From Gulbenkiania mobilis (GTDB taxonomy: Bacteria > Pseudomonadota > Gammaproteobacteria > Burkholderiales > Chromobacteriaceae): a stretch of 64,000 nucleotides of DNA. Where the stretch lies: contig SMDA01000004.1 of NCBI GenBank assembly GCA_004346645.1, positions 62,001 through 126,000 on the forward strand. Direction: 5' to 3'. The notes beneath the pieces are model-generated. The model was not told where the DNA came from, searched no databases, and saw nothing but the letters and a program-made list of their open reading frames with translations. A program made the position numbers and the translations under genes. How positions within the stretch are numbered: position 1 is the stretch's first letter; each line of letters begins with the position of its first letter. Positions 1 through 9,864 of the stretch are shown piece after piece.

Positions 1-993
<993 letters not shown>

Positions 994-1006
994 GACTGTT
1001 TACTCC

Positions 1007-1318
1007 TTACTTCGAAATCTCGTCGATGCGGATTTCGGTAAAGTTCTGACGGTGACCCTGGTGTTTCTGGTAGTGCTTACGGCGGCGCATCTTGAAGATG
1101 CGTACCTTTTCGCCGCGACCGTGGGCTACGACGGTAGCCTTGACGGTGGCACCAGCAACGCGCGGGGCGCCCACAACAACCTGTTCACCGTCAGCGATCA
1201 TCAGCACTTCTTCAAGTACGATCTGGCTGTCGATGTCTGCAGGTATCTGTTCTACTTTAAGTTTTTCGCCGACGGCAACTTTGTACTGCTTGCCGCCAGT
1301 TTTTACGACCGCATACAT
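1007..1318 (-). CDS. rplU: 50S ribosomal protein L21 (bL21)
   Basis: Large-subunit ribosomal protein that binds 23S rRNA. The product is 103 residues beginning [14 protein letters not shown], the family's standard start. An in-frame upstream extension to 1396 exists but is rejected, because AGGAG stands 8 nt before the ATG at 1318 and homologs start here. The conserved basic stretch [17 protein letters not shown] near residues 74-90 is the rRNA-binding signature. It is first in the rplU-rpmA(-obgE) cluster and diverges from ispB; the 239 nt between them should hold both promoters. Confidence 0.98.
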   Translation of the reverse strand: MYAVVKTGGKQYKVAVGEKLKVEQIPADIDSQIVLEEVLMIADGEQVVVGAPRVAGATVKATVVAHGRGEKVRIFKMRRRKHYQKHQGHRQNFTEIRIDEISK

Positions 1319-1557
1319 TCGCTTAGCTCCTAATAAAACTTCCGTATTGGAAAACGGAAGACCGGCCACTATACGCACGTACCGGAAAGTTGTCAATTTT
1401 CATTGACTTAGCCCGCTACCCTGCCAGCATGCACGCCACACTCCCGCACCCGGCGCACCCTTCCCCGCGGCGGAGCCCGCGTGCGCCCCGAGGCCTTTCT
1501 CTGCTAATATTCGCGGGTTTACACACCGACCAACTCCAACGAACGCTGGCCTGCACT

Positions 1558-2529
1558 GTGTCCAACACCCCGCTCTTCCGCACCCTGATTGCCGATGACA
1601 TGCTCTCTGTCGACCGTGTGATTCGGTCGCGCCTGCACTCCGACGTGGTGCTGATCCGCCAGGTGGCGGAGTACATCATCTCCGCCGGGGGCAAGCGTTT
1701 GCGCCCGGCACTGACGCTGCTTGCGGGCAAGGCGCTCGGCTTCGAGGGCCCGATCCTGCACGAGCAGGCCGCCATGGTCGAATTCATCCACACCGCCACC
1801 CTGCTTCACGACGACGTGGTGGACGAGTCGGGCATGCGCCGTGGCCGGCAGACCGCCAATGCCCTGTTCGGTAATGCCGCCAGCGTTCTGGTCGGGGACT
1901 TTCTCTACACCCGCGCCTTCCAGATGATGGTGACGACGCAGAACATGCGTGTGCTGGAGGTCATGGCCGAGGCCACCAACATCATCGCCGAGGGCGAGGT
2001 GCTGCAACTGCTCAACATCGGCAACACCGATGTGTCCGAAGAACAGTACCTCCAGGTCATCCAGTACAAGACGGCCAAGCTCTTCGAGGCAGCCGCCCGC
2101 GTGGGCGCCCTGATTGCCGGCGCCACCGAGGCCGAGGAGGCCGCCCTTGCCCGCTACGGCATGTATCTGGGTACGGCCTTCCAGATCATTGACGACGTGC
2201 TGGATTACTCCGGCGATGCCGAAACCATCGGCAAGGCGCTGGGAGACGATCTTGCGGAAGGCAAGCCCACCCTGCCGCTCATCTACACCATGCGCCAGGG
2301 GCCCGAGGCTTCGGCCAAGGTGGTCCGTGAGGCGCTGGAGCAGGCCAGCCGCGACCGTTTCCCGGCCGTACTGACCGCGGTACAATCCTGCGGCGCACTC
2401 GACTATGCCCGTAGTGAGGCTGAAAAAGCCGCCGAACAGGCCGCTGCTGCGCTTGCACCGCTTCCGGACACGCCGGTCCGTGCCGCACTGGCAGAGCTTG
2501 CGCGACTGTCTGTCGAACGCGACGCCTGA
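1558..2529 (+). CDS. ispB: Octaprenyl/polyprenyl diphosphate synthase
   Basis: Trans-prenyltransferase that elongates farnesyl diphosphate with isopentenyl diphosphate to build the ubiquinone side chain. Both aspartate-rich metal-binding motifs are present: DDVVD in LLHDDVVDESGMRRG (first motif, near residue 82) and DDVLD in QIIDDVLDYSG (second motif, near residue 209). The GGKRLRP substrate-binding motif lies near residue 46. The frame is open back to 1390, but family alignment favours the GTG at 1558 (VSNTPLF...), giving 323 residues. No strong Shine-Dalgarno precedes it, so the start is less certain than the function. It diverges from rplU, a common arrangement in proteobacteria. Confidence 0.93.
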   Translation: MSNTPLFRTLIADDMLSVDRVIRSRLHSDVVLIRQVAEYIISAGGKRLRPALTLLAGKALGFEGPILHEQAAMVEFIHTATLLHDDVVDESGMRRGRQTANALFGNAASVLVGDFLYTRAFQMMVTTQNMRVLEVMAEATNIIAEGEVLQLLNIGNTDVSEEQYLQVIQYKTAKLFEAAARVGALIAGATEAEEAALARYGMYLGTAFQIIDDVLDYSGDAETIGKALGDDLAEGKPTLPLIYTMRQGPEASAKVVREALEQASRDRFPAVLTAVQSCGALDYARSEAEKAAEQAAAALAPLPDTPVRAALAELARLSVERDA

Positions 2530-2632
2530 CAATTCCGTCCCTGTAGTTAATAGGGCGTATTAAGAGAAAAAATGAAGTAGATTCACTATACTATGCAACG
2601 CAAAAAATGTTGCGTAGCACTTTTGTACCACT

Positions 2633-2707
2633 GCTGCCGTAGTTCAACGGATAGAACGGCCGCCTCCTAAGCGGCAGATGCAGGTTCGATTCCTGCCGGG
2701 AGCGCCA
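2633..2707 (+). tRNA. tRNA-Arg (anticodon CCT)
   Basis: A cloverleaf can be drawn by hand. Acceptor arm GCTGCCG/CGGGAGC, D stem GTTC/GAAC, anticodon stem GCCGC/GCGGC around loop CTCCTAA (anticodon CCT, reads AGG), T stem GCAGG/CCTGC around TTCGATT, discriminator G and an encoded CCA. Acceptor position 4:69 is a G-G mismatch as written, which is unusual; the other six pairs are Watson-Crick. Confidence 0.93.
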
Positions 2708-2883
2708 TTCTTTCCCTCTTCATGGGACTTTCTGCGCCTGCACCCGCGGGCAACCCTGACCGCACCGGTTAAGCCGCCTGCTGCCTGGCAGTTTTCCTAT
2801 CCCCTTAACCTAACGCTCTGTCCGGGCGCCTTTCTTGCTGCACGGTTGCGCACGCCAACCGGCCGTTGGCCGAAAGGAGGGAT

Positions 2884-3981
2884 ATGAGCGCCACAACGCA
2901 GTATGTCCGTTACCGGGACGACATCGAAGTGATCCAGCCGGATGAAGAGCACATCATCCGGCAGATCGTGGAATCCATGGGCCGGGTCAACCGCAAGGTG
3001 TACGACCGTCACCGGCATGCCATCCGTGATGCGCACGCCAAGAGCCATGGCATCGTCACCGGCACACTGGAAGTTTACGACGGCCTGCCGGCCCATCTGC
3101 GGCAAGGAGTGTTCGCCGTGCCGCGCCGGTACCCGGTGATCGTGCGTTTTTCTACGGCACCAGGCGACATCCACAGCGACAGCATTCCGGCGCCGCGGGG
3201 CATGGCCATCAAGATGCTGGACGTGCCCGGCCCCAAGCTTCTAGAGGGCCAGGAGACGGCAAGCACCCAGGACTGGCTGCTGGTGAATCACCCCACCTTG
3301 CCGTTCGGCGACATTCAGCGCTACCTGAAACTGCAGGCGGCCCTGGAAAAGCACGCCGACGATTCGGAAACCGTGCTGAAGATTGCCAGCAGCCTGGCTC
3401 AGGGGGCGCACAAGGCCCTGCAGGCGGTAGGACTGGACTACCCCAAGGGCGAGATCTTGGGCGCGGGTTTCACCCATATCCTGGGAGAAACCTTTCACAG
3501 CATGGCAGCCGTCCGGTACGGCGAATACATCGCCAAGCTGAGCGCGGCTCCGCTTTCGGCCAACGTGCGGGCGCTGACCGGACAGGCGATCGAGTCGGAC
3601 CAGCACTCCGCCCTGCGTGATCTGGTAGTGGCATTCTTCTCCGGTGAAACAGCGGAGTACGAATTGCGAGTACAGCTGTGCACCGACCTTGAGCGCATGC
3701 CGGTGGAGGATGCGTCGGTAAAGTGGCCGGAAGAGGCTTCGCCGCACCAGCCCGTCGCACGGCTGGTGCTACCGCCTCAGGACGCCTACAGCGCGGCACG
3801 TCAGGTATACGGCGACGACATCCTCAGCTTCACCCCTTGGCACACTGTGGCTGCACACCGCCCGCTCGGCTCCATCATGCGCGTACGCAAGGCAGCCTAC
3901 GAGCGGTCCTCGCTTTACCGGCACACCATGAACCAGCAGCCTCGCATCGAGCCCGCCAGCCTAGACGAGGTTCCGCAATGA
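2884..3981 (+). CDS. Catalase-fold heme protein (small catalase-like)
   Basis: A 365-residue protein of the catalase-related superfamily, shorter than typical monofunctional catalases (about 480 or more). Visible family marks are the substrate-entry segment with VIVRFSTAPGD (near residue 84), RGMAIKMLDVPG, the DWLLVNHPTLPFGD stretch, and a C-terminal PLGSIMRVRKAAYERSSLYR region where the proximal heme tyrosine is expected. The small relatives include putative peroxide or lipid-hydroperoxide metabolising enzymes, so catalase activity should not be assumed. The start at 2884 is fixed by AGGAGG six bases upstream; that ribosome site directly follows a CGTTGGCCGAA copy. Its stop overlaps the start of the MgtC-like gene (ATGA), so the two are translationally coupled. 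Confidence 0.8.
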   Translation: MSATTQYVRYRDDIEVIQPDEEHIIRQIVESMGRVNRKVYDRHRHAIRDAHAKSHGIVTGTLEVYDGLPAHLRQGVFAVPRRYPVIVRFSTAPGDIHSDSIPAPRGMAIKMLDVPGPKLLEGQETASTQDWLLVNHPTLPFGDIQRYLKLQAALEKHADDSETVLKIASSLAQGAHKALQAVGLDYPKGEILGAGFTHILGETFHSMAAVRYGEYIAKLSAAPLSANVRALTGQAIESDQHSALRDLVVAFFSGETAEYELRVQLCTDLERMPVEDASVKWPEEASPHQPVARLVLPPQDAYSAARQVYGDDILSFTPWHTVAAHRPLGSIMRVRKAAYERSSLYRHTMNQQPRIEPASLDEVPQ

Positions 3982-4469
3982 GCAGCAACATGGCTCTGGA
4001 CATCTGGTATACGCTGCAGCAGGAATTCGGGGACCTGCCCACGGTGGCCGAGGCCACGCGCGTGGGTGTCCGGCTATTCATGGCGGTGCTTTTGGGTGGA
4101 CTGATCGGTTACGAGCGCGAGCGGCGTGCCATGGCGGCTGGCCTGCGTACCCACATGCTGGTCGCACTGGGTGCGGCGTTGTTCATGGTGGCCCCGATGC
4201 AGGCGGGAACCCCGATCAACGACATGAGCCGGGTGTTACAGGGTGTGGTGGCCGGGATCGGGTTTCTCGGCGCCGGCGCCATCATCAAGCTACGCGAGGA
4301 AGAGCAGGTGATCGGCCTGACCACGGCCGCCAGCATCTGGCTGACGGCGGCCATCGGCATCACCGCTGGCATGGGGCGGCTGGCCACTGCCATCGGCGTC
4401 ACCGTACTGGCCCTGACCATCCTGGTTCCTCTGCGTCGCCTCTCCCGCGCAATCAACCCCAAAGGCTAG
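3978..4469 (+). CDS. MgtC/SapB-family inner membrane protein
   Basis: A 163-residue membrane protein with four or five hydrophobic segments and the MgtC N-terminal signature: LLGGLIGYERERR followed by GLRTHMLVALGAALFM, then GIGFLGAGAIIK. MgtC proteins help adaptation to low magnesium, intracellular survival and acid; many chromosomal paralogs have no defined role. The longer C-terminal cytoplasmic domain of virulence MgtC is absent, which makes this a short SapB-type member. ATG at 3978 overlaps the stop of the catalase-like gene by four bases, suggesting a joint stress function. Confidence 0.85.
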   Translation: MSSNMALDIWYTLQQEFGDLPTVAEATRVGVRLFMAVLLGGLIGYERERRAMAAGLRTHMLVALGAALFMVAPMQAGTPINDMSRVLQGVVAGIGFLGAGAIIKLREEEQVIGLTTAASIWLTAAIGITAGMGRLATAIGVTVLALTILVPLRRLSRAINPKG

Positions 4470-4494
4470 GCCAGCCCTTGGTTCTGGCAAAGAA

Positions 4495-4517
4495 AAAGCC
4501 CCGCCAAGCGGGGCTTT
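4495..4517. terminator. Bidirectional terminator between mgtC-like gene and ponA
   Basis: Perfect 10-bp stem AAAGCCCCGC/GCGGGGCTTT with a 3-nt loop, flanked by A-rich sequence on the left and T-rich on the right. It lies between the convergent mgtC-like gene and ponA. Confidence 0.85.
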
Positions 4518-4538
4518 GATTCATCTTTATAAAACAGA

Positions 4539-6914
4539 TCAGAACAGCAGTTCCTTCACATCCTCCACCACATCGGCCGGTGGTGGCTGGTCGGGGTCGG
4601 TGTTCTCTTCATCCCCAGCACTAGTGCCCGAGCCGCCTCCCGGCCGCGAGCCGCTGTTGTTGATCCGCAACTCCGGATTGGTGCGCTGGAACTCTTGATA
4701 ATAGTACTCGTCGTTGCCGCGCAGCCCAGCGCCCTGGCGCACCACCAGGCCTGCCGGCAGCGGGGTGTCGACTTCCGGCACACCCTTGAGCGCGTTGGCC
4801 ATATAGTTGATCCAGATAGGCAGGGCCGCCGTGCCGCCATAGCCGTAGCGTCCAAGGCTCTTGGGCTTGTCGTAGCCGACCCAGGTAATGGCCACCAGCC
4901 CCGGGTTGAAGCCGGCAAACCAAGCATCTCGGAACTCGTTGGTGGTCCCCGTCTTGCCCGCCAGATCCTGGCGGCCCAGCGACATCGCCCGGTTGGCCGT
5001 ACCGTAGCGCACCACATCACGCAGCATGCTGCTCATGATGTAGGCGTTGCGCGGATCGATCACCTGCGGAGCATTCTTGCCCGCCTGCGCCGGAGCGGTG
5101 CGGGCAATCAGGCGACCGTTGGCATCCTCGATGCGGTCGATGAAATAGGCACGTACCCTGGCCCCGCCGTTGGCGAACACCGCATAACCCTCCGCCATCT
5201 GGAGTGGTGTGACCGAGCCTGCGCCCAGCGCCATCGTCAGGTATGCCGGATGTTGCTTGGGCGAGAAGCCGAAGCGCTGGATGTACTGCTGGGCATAATC
5301 CGTCCCGATGGCCATCAGAACCCGGATCGACACCAAGTTCTTCGACAAGACCAGGGCGCGCCGCATCGTCATCATGCCGTAGAACTTGCCGTCGTCGTTC
5401 TTCGGCTCCCACTTCTGCCCGGAGATCGCCTGCGGATCAATGGCCAGCGGCGCATCGTTGACCATCGTCGACGGAGTGAAGCCACGCTCGATGCCGGCCG
5501 AATAGATGAACGGCTTAAAGGTGGAGCCAGGCTGGCGCCACGCTTGGGTAACGTGATTGAAGCTGGTGCGGTTGAAGTCGAAGCCGCCAATCAAGGAGCG
5601 GATGGCCCCGGTCTGTGTGTCCAGCGACACGAAGGCACCTTCCACCTCCGGCATCTGGACAATTTCCCAGTAACCCTTAGGGTTGGCCCGCACGCGGATC
5701 ACTGAGCCCACCCGGATGCGCTGGGCGGGCGTCAGTCGAGGGTTGAGTCCGCTGCGTGCAAAGGAGAGTCCGGTGCCCTTGATCACGGCCATCTTGCCCC
5801 CCCGCAGATAGGCCTTCACTTCATCCGGCTTGGCCGAAAGCACCACTGCCGGCTGCATGTCGCCGCTGTCCCGAATCTCCGACAGTGCATCGTCGAGCGC
5901 CTCGCCCCGTTCATCCTCATTAATGGCGGAAATGTCGATGAAGCTCTCCGGCCCGCGATACCCATGCCTGCGGTCGAAGTCGATCAGGCCAGCACGCAGG
6001 GCATCGAAAGCCCACTGCTGATGACGCGCATCGATCGTGGTGTACACGCGGTAGCCTTCGGTATAGGCCTTGTCCTTGTAGCGTTCGTACATCGCCTGGC
6101 GCACCATTTCCGCAACATACTGCGCGGGCAGGCCGCCGCTTTCCTGCACTTGGCTGGCCAGTACCATCTTCTCGGCCTTGGCCGCTTCGTACTGTTCGGG
6201 CGTGATGAAGTTCAGCTCGCGCATGCGGCGCAGCACATACAGCTGGCGCAACCGCGCCCGGTCAGGGTTCACGACAGGGTTATAAGCCGAAGGTGCCTTG
6301 GGCAAGCCGGCCAGCATGGCCATTTCCGCGATGGACAGGTCCTTCACCGGTTTGCCGTAATACGCCTGGGCTGCCGCTGCGAAGCCATAGGCCCGCTGCC
6401 CCAGATAAATCTGGTTGAAGTACAGTTCGAGGATCTGGTCCTTCGAAAGCGTGTGTTCGATTTTGAAAGCGAGCAGCGCTTCGTTAAACTTGCGCGTGAA
6501 AGTCTTTTCACTGGAAAGGAAGAAGTTCTTCGCTACCTGCATCGTGATGGTGCTGGCACCGGACCGGGCGTGGCCCGAGACCAGGTTTCCCGCGGCGGCA
6601 CGCATTACCCCGACGTAGTCGACCCCACTGTGCTGGTAGAAGCGTTCGTCCTCTGCGGCCAGCACCGCCTGCTTCATCAGCAGGGGAACGTCCTGGATGC
6701 GCACGAAGGAACGACGCTCCTCGCCGAATTCGCCGATCACCTGACCATCGGAAGAGAAAACGCGCAAGGGGATTTTCGGACGATAATCCGTAAGTACATC
6801 AAGACTTGGCAATCTGGGGTAGGTTATGATGATGGCAATTGCGAGCGCACCGGCCACGAGCACGGCCCCACCCACCACCAGGCCAGCCAGAATTGCAAGG
6901 AATCGTTTGAGCAT
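4539..6914 (-). CDS. ponA: Penicillin-binding protein 1A (bifunctional)
   Basis: Class A PBP that polymerises lipid II glycan strands and cross-links them in the periplasm. The 791-residue product has an N-terminal membrane anchor (residues 5-31) and a GT51 glycosyltransferase domain with the catalytic glutamate in AAEDERFYQHSGVD (near 88). The transpeptidase has the active-site serine in QPGSTFKPF (near 465), SKN, and KTGTTNEFRDAW (near 653). The tail is a low-complexity Gly/Ser/Pro/Asp stretch. Length is typical of neisserial and pseudomonad PBP1A. It diverges from pilM, the same ponA/pilMNOPQ pairing found in pseudomonads and neisseriae. Confidence 0.97.
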   Translation of the reverse strand: MLKRFLAILAGLVVGGAVLVAGALAIAIIITYPRLPSLDVLTDYRPKIPLRVFSSDGQVIGEFGEERRSFVRIQDVPLLMKQAVLAAEDERFYQHSGVDYVGVMRAAAGNLVSGHARSGASTITMQVAKNFFLSSEKTFTRKFNEALLAFKIEHTLSKDQILELYFNQIYLGQRAYGFAAAAQAYYGKPVKDLSIAEMAMLAGLPKAPSAYNPVVNPDRARLRQLYVLRRMRELNFITPEQYEAAKAEKMVLASQVQESGGLPAQYVAEMVRQAMYERYKDKAYTEGYRVYTTIDARHQQWAFDALRAGLIDFDRRHGYRGPESFIDISAINEDERGEALDDALSEIRDSGDMQPAVVLSAKPDEVKAYLRGGKMAVIKGTGLSFARSGLNPRLTPAQRIRVGSVIRVRANPKGYWEIVQMPEVEGAFVSLDTQTGAIRSLIGGFDFNRTSFNHVTQAWRQPGSTFKPFIYSAGIERGFTPSTMVNDAPLAIDPQAISGQKWEPKNDDGKFYGMMTMRRALVLSKNLVSIRVLMAIGTDYAQQYIQRFGFSPKQHPAYLTMALGAGSVTPLQMAEGYAVFANGGARVRAYFIDRIEDANGRLIARTAPAQAGKNAPQVIDPRNAYIMSSMLRDVVRYGTANRAMSLGRQDLAGKTGTTNEFRDAWFAGFNPGLVAITWVGYDKPKSLGRYGYGGTAALPIWINYMANALKGVPEVDTPLPAGLVVRQGAGLRGNDEYYYQEFQRTNPELRINNSGSRPGGGSGTSAGDEENTDPDQPPPADVVEDVKELLF

Positions 6915-6943
6915 GGTCGCTTAAGACTTTCGCAGAAGTGCGG

Positions 6944-6949
6944 ATTATA
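6944..6949 (-). promoter_or_regulatory. Candidate -10 box for ponA
   Basis: On the minus strand this reads TATAAT exactly, 30 nt before the ponA start. The best -35 (TTGCCG, complement of 6970-6975) is 20 nt away, longer than ideal, so only the -10 is persuasive. Confidence 0.4.
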
Positions 6950-7024
6950 CCGCCTTGTCCGCAGGCACACGGCAAACTTTGAACAGGCAGCCGAGACTGC
7001 CAGACATCCGGACGTGGAAAACTG

Positions 7025-8137
7025 ATGCTATCCGACAAACTGGGAATGCCGGCCGGCTGGCTCGCCCGACTGGGCATGGGCGGCAGCGGCGGCGGGAGCC
7101 TGCTGGGGCTCGATATCAGCACGACCTCGGTCAAGTTCGTGGAACTGTCCCGTGCAGGGAAGAACATCCAGATCGACCGCTACCTGATCGAACCCCTCCC
7201 CAAGGATGCGGTCTCCGACGGGAACTTGGTCGACATCGACGCAGTAGCCGCCACCATTCGGCGCGGATGGAAGCGCCTCGGCAGCCCGGTCCGGCACGTC
7301 GCCCTGGCGCTACCCACGCCAATGGCCATCTACAAGAAGATCCTGATTCCGGCTTTGCAAGCGGACGACATGGAGGGCATGGTCGAATCCGAAGCCAGTC
7401 AGATCATCCCCTTCCCGCTGGACGAAGTGAACCTCGATTATCAGGTGCTCGGCCCGTCTCCAGCCAGTGCTGACGACCTGGAGGTGCTCCTGTGCGCCGC
7501 ACGCAAGGAGAAGGTGGACGAGCGGGTCGCCTCGGTGGAGATGGCGGGTCTGTCGGCACGGGTGGTGGATGTGGACTCGTTCGCCATGATGACCGCCTTC
7601 GAGCAGATTCAGTACCAGCTGCCTGACCAGGGCATGAACCAAACCTTCGCGCTGTTTGACATCGGTGCGAGCAAAACGCACTGCAGCGTGATCCGTAACG
7701 GCCAGCAGCTCTACTACCGTGAGCAGGCGATCGGCGGCCACCAGCTCACTCGGGACATTCAGCGGCGCTACGGCATCTCGCTGGACGAGGCCGAGTCCGG
7801 CAAGCGGATGATGACGCTGCCAGACGGCTACGAATCCGAGCTGCTGCATCCCTTCGTGGACGCACTGGCGCAGGAAATCCAGCGGGCGCTGCAGTTCTTC
7901 TACACCACGGTCAGCGTGTCGCAGTACTTGCGGGTGGACTACATCCTTCTTGCCGGCGGGTCGAGCATGCTTTCCGGGCTGGATGATGCAGTGGCGGCCC
8001 GCACGCAGATCAGTACGATGATTGCCAACCCCTTCACCAGCATGGTGCAGTCCCCTTCCATCCGGCTCAAGGAACTCCTGCTCGACGCACCCTCGCTGTT
8101 CGTCGCCTGCGGCCTGGCCCTGCGGAGGTTCGACTGA
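7025..8137 (+). CDS. pilM: Type IV pilus inner-membrane platform protein PilM
   Basis: Actin-like cytoplasmic ATPase-fold protein that binds the N-terminus of PilN and links the pilus motor to the alignment complex. The 370-residue protein shows the phosphate-binding LLGLDISTTSVKFVEL segment near residue 27, FALFDIGASKTHCSVI near 215, and the ILLAGGSSMLSGLDD motif near 310, all of the FtsA/actin fold. It is first in pilMNOPQ, and its TGA overlaps the pilN ATG by one base. The locus is used both for piliation and for DNA uptake in competent bacteria. Confidence 0.96.
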   Translation: MLSDKLGMPAGWLARLGMGGSGGGSLLGLDISTTSVKFVELSRAGKNIQIDRYLIEPLPKDAVSDGNLVDIDAVAATIRRGWKRLGSPVRHVALALPTPMAIYKKILIPALQADDMEGMVESEASQIIPFPLDEVNLDYQVLGPSPASADDLEVLLCAARKEKVDERVASVEMAGLSARVVDVDSFAMMTAFEQIQYQLPDQGMNQTFALFDIGASKTHCSVIRNGQQLYYREQAIGGHQLTRDIQRRYGISLDEAESGKRMMTLPDGYESELLHPFVDALAQEIQRALQFFYTTVSVSQYLRVDYILLAGGSSMLSGLDDAVAARTQISTMIANPFTSMVQSPSIRLKELLLDAPSLFVACGLALRRFD

Positions 8138-8724
8138 TGATCCGGATCAACCTGCTTCCACACCGTGAACAGCGCAAGGCGGCCCACCGCCGCCGCTTCC
8201 AACTGCTGCTCGTGCTCTTCATGGCAGGCAGCCTGCTGCTCTTGGGCCTGGCGTACTTCTATGTCACTGGGCAGACCGAAAGGCAAAACCTGCGCAACGA
8301 GCACCTGCAGGGAGCGATCAACGGCCTCAACCAGCAGCTCAAGGACATCGAAACGCTCCGCAACGAGCGCGACACCCTTCTTGCCCGCAAGCAGCTGGTG
8401 GAACGGCTGCAGCAGGGCCGAAACGATGCCGTCAAGCTCTTCGACCAGCTGATCCGCCTGACCCCGGACGGCGTCTACCTGCGCGAAATGCGCCAGAGTG
8501 GCACCACCCTCACCCTCTCTGGATATGCGCTGTCCGGTGCCCGGGTGTCCGGCTACATGCGGGCCCTGGCCGCATCGCCTCTGTTCCTCGAACCGGTTCT
8601 CATCGAGGTGAAGGCAGGGCAGGTCAACAACCAGCGTGTCAATGAATTCAGCCTGAACGTTGGCCAGCGCCCGCCCGAGACAGCGCCTTCGGCCAACCCT
8701 GCCGCGCAAGGACAGCCGCAATGA
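8137..8724 (+). CDS. pilN: Type IV pilus alignment protein PilN
   Basis: Bitopic inner-membrane protein pairing with PilO. It starts MIRINLLPHREQRK, the conserved cytoplasmic INLLP motif that docks in PilM. One membrane segment (about residues 24-45) is followed by a coiled coil (about 50-95) and a ferredoxin-like periplasmic domain. It is 195 residues, typical. The Pro/Ala-rich C-terminus contains a perfect TTCGGCCAACC repeat (8688-8698), read as SAN. The last four bases overlap pilO (ATGA). Confidence 0.95.
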   Translation: MIRINLLPHREQRKAAHRRRFQLLLVLFMAGSLLLLGLAYFYVTGQTERQNLRNEHLQGAINGLNQQLKDIETLRNERDTLLARKQLVERLQQGRNDAVKLFDQLIRLTPDGVYLREMRQSGTTLTLSGYALSGARVSGYMRALAASPLFLEPVLIEVKAGQVNNQRVNEFSLNVGQRPPETAPSANPAAQGQPQ

Positions 8725-9338
8725 CTCTCGACGAATTCCGTACCCTTGACCCGAAGGACATGCCGAACTGGCCCTTGCCGGCCCAGCTGGTGGGGTTGGC
8801 CTTCCTTGCCGGTGTGCTGCTCTTTCTGGGCTACTTTCTGCTCCTTAAGGGTGAGCTGGAGGTCCTTGATCAGGCACAGCAGCAGGAAGCCGTCCTCAAG
8901 CAGACCTATGTCGACAAAAAGCGTCAGGCGGTCAACCTGGAGGCCTTGCAGCTTCAGCTGAAGGAAATCCAGCAATCGACAGGGGCGCTGCTCAAGCAGC
9001 TGCCCACCCGCTCGGAGATGGAAGCGCTGCTGACGGAAATCAACCAAGCAGGGATCGGACGCGGGTTACAGTTCGAACTCTTCCGCCCCGCTGGCGAGGT
9101 CAAGAACGCCGAAATGGCCGAAGTTCCGATCAGCATCCGCCTCAACGGTACTTTCGAGGAACTGGCAGCCTTTACCAGCGATGTGGCCCAGCTGTCGCGC
9201 ATCGTCACCCTGGGCGATATCACGCTGACCCCGGTGGACGGCAAGTCGAACCGCCTGACGATGCAGGCTACCGCCAAGACCTACCGCGCGCTGGACCCCG
9301 AGGAACGGGCAGCGATGCAGCAGCCCCCGGCAAAGTGA
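8721..9338 (+). CDS. pilO: Type IV pilus alignment protein PilO
   Basis: Inner-membrane partner of PilN in the alignment subcomplex between motor and secretin. It has a short cytoplasmic N-terminus, a membrane helix at about residues 24-44, a coiled coil (about 46-100, LEVLDQAQQQEAVLKQ...) and a periplasmic domain with the family segment GIGRGLQFELFRPAGE. It is 205 residues. ATG overlaps the pilN stop; pilP follows after 10 nt. Confidence 0.95.
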   Translation: MTLDEFRTLDPKDMPNWPLPAQLVGLAFLAGVLLFLGYFLLLKGELEVLDQAQQQEAVLKQTYVDKKRQAVNLEALQLQLKEIQQSTGALLKQLPTRSEMEALLTEINQAGIGRGLQFELFRPAGEVKNAEMAEVPISIRLNGTFEELAAFTSDVAQLSRIVTLGDITLTPVDGKSNRLTMQATAKTYRALDPEERAAMQQPPAK

Positions 9339-9348
9339 GCCCCGCACG

Positions 9349-9864
9349 ATGAAACCTTATCTTGCACTCCTGCTGCTGGCTCTGGCCGGATGCAGCAGCA
9401 ACGACACCGAGGACCTTGACCAGTGGATGAAGGAGGCGAGCCAGAACCTGCGTGGCCAGGTGGAGCCCGTGCCGCAGGTTCAACCCTACACGCCGTTCGT
9501 CTACAACGCGTCAGGCCTGCTGGATCCCTTCAATCCGCAGAAGCTACAGGTGGCGCGCAGGCAGAACAGTGCGAGCGCGCCGGACCTTTCCCGCCCGCGC
9601 GAGCTGCTTGAGAACTTCGAACTGGAAAAACTCAGCATGGTGGGGATCCTGCGGCGCAACGGCACCACGTACGCACTGGTACGTACGCCGGATGGCGCGA
9701 TCTACCGCGTTCAGCCGGGCAACTTCATGGGCACCAACTACGGCCTGATCAAACGTATTACCGAAACCGAGATCGAGCTTGCGGAAACGGTGGAAGACCT
9801 GAACGGAGAATGGGTGCAGCGCACGACCAGCCTGTACCTTTTGGAGCAAGGGCAAAAACAATGA
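9349..9864 (+). CDS. pilP: Type IV pilus lipoprotein PilP
   Basis: Lipoprotein that bridges PilNO to the PilQ secretin. The signal peptide MKPYLALLLLALAGCSSN carries a lipobox (LALAGC) with the acylated cysteine at residue 15. The C-terminal beta domain shows LSMVGILRRNGTTYALV and the VQPGNFMGTNYGLI motif. It is 171 residues, usual length. The stop overlaps the pilQ start (ATGA). Confidence 0.95.
   Translation: MKPYLALLLLALAGCSSNDTEDLDQWMKEASQNLRGQVEPVPQVQPYTPFVYNASGLLDPFNPQKLQVARRQNSASAPDLSRPRELLENFELEKLSMVGILRRNGTTYALVRTPDGAIYRVQPGNFMGTNYGLIKRITETEIELAETVEDLNGEWVQRTTSLYLLEQGQKQ

Noticed and set aside
1390..1557. N-terminal extension of ispB
   Set aside because: The extra 56 residues are Pro/Arg-rich, lie in the promoter region shared with rplU and are not expected in the family.
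2535..2632. Weak inverted repeat GCAAC/GTTGC before the tRNA as an ispB terminator
   Set aside because: The stem is only 5 bp and the T-run is short and displaced; not convincing.
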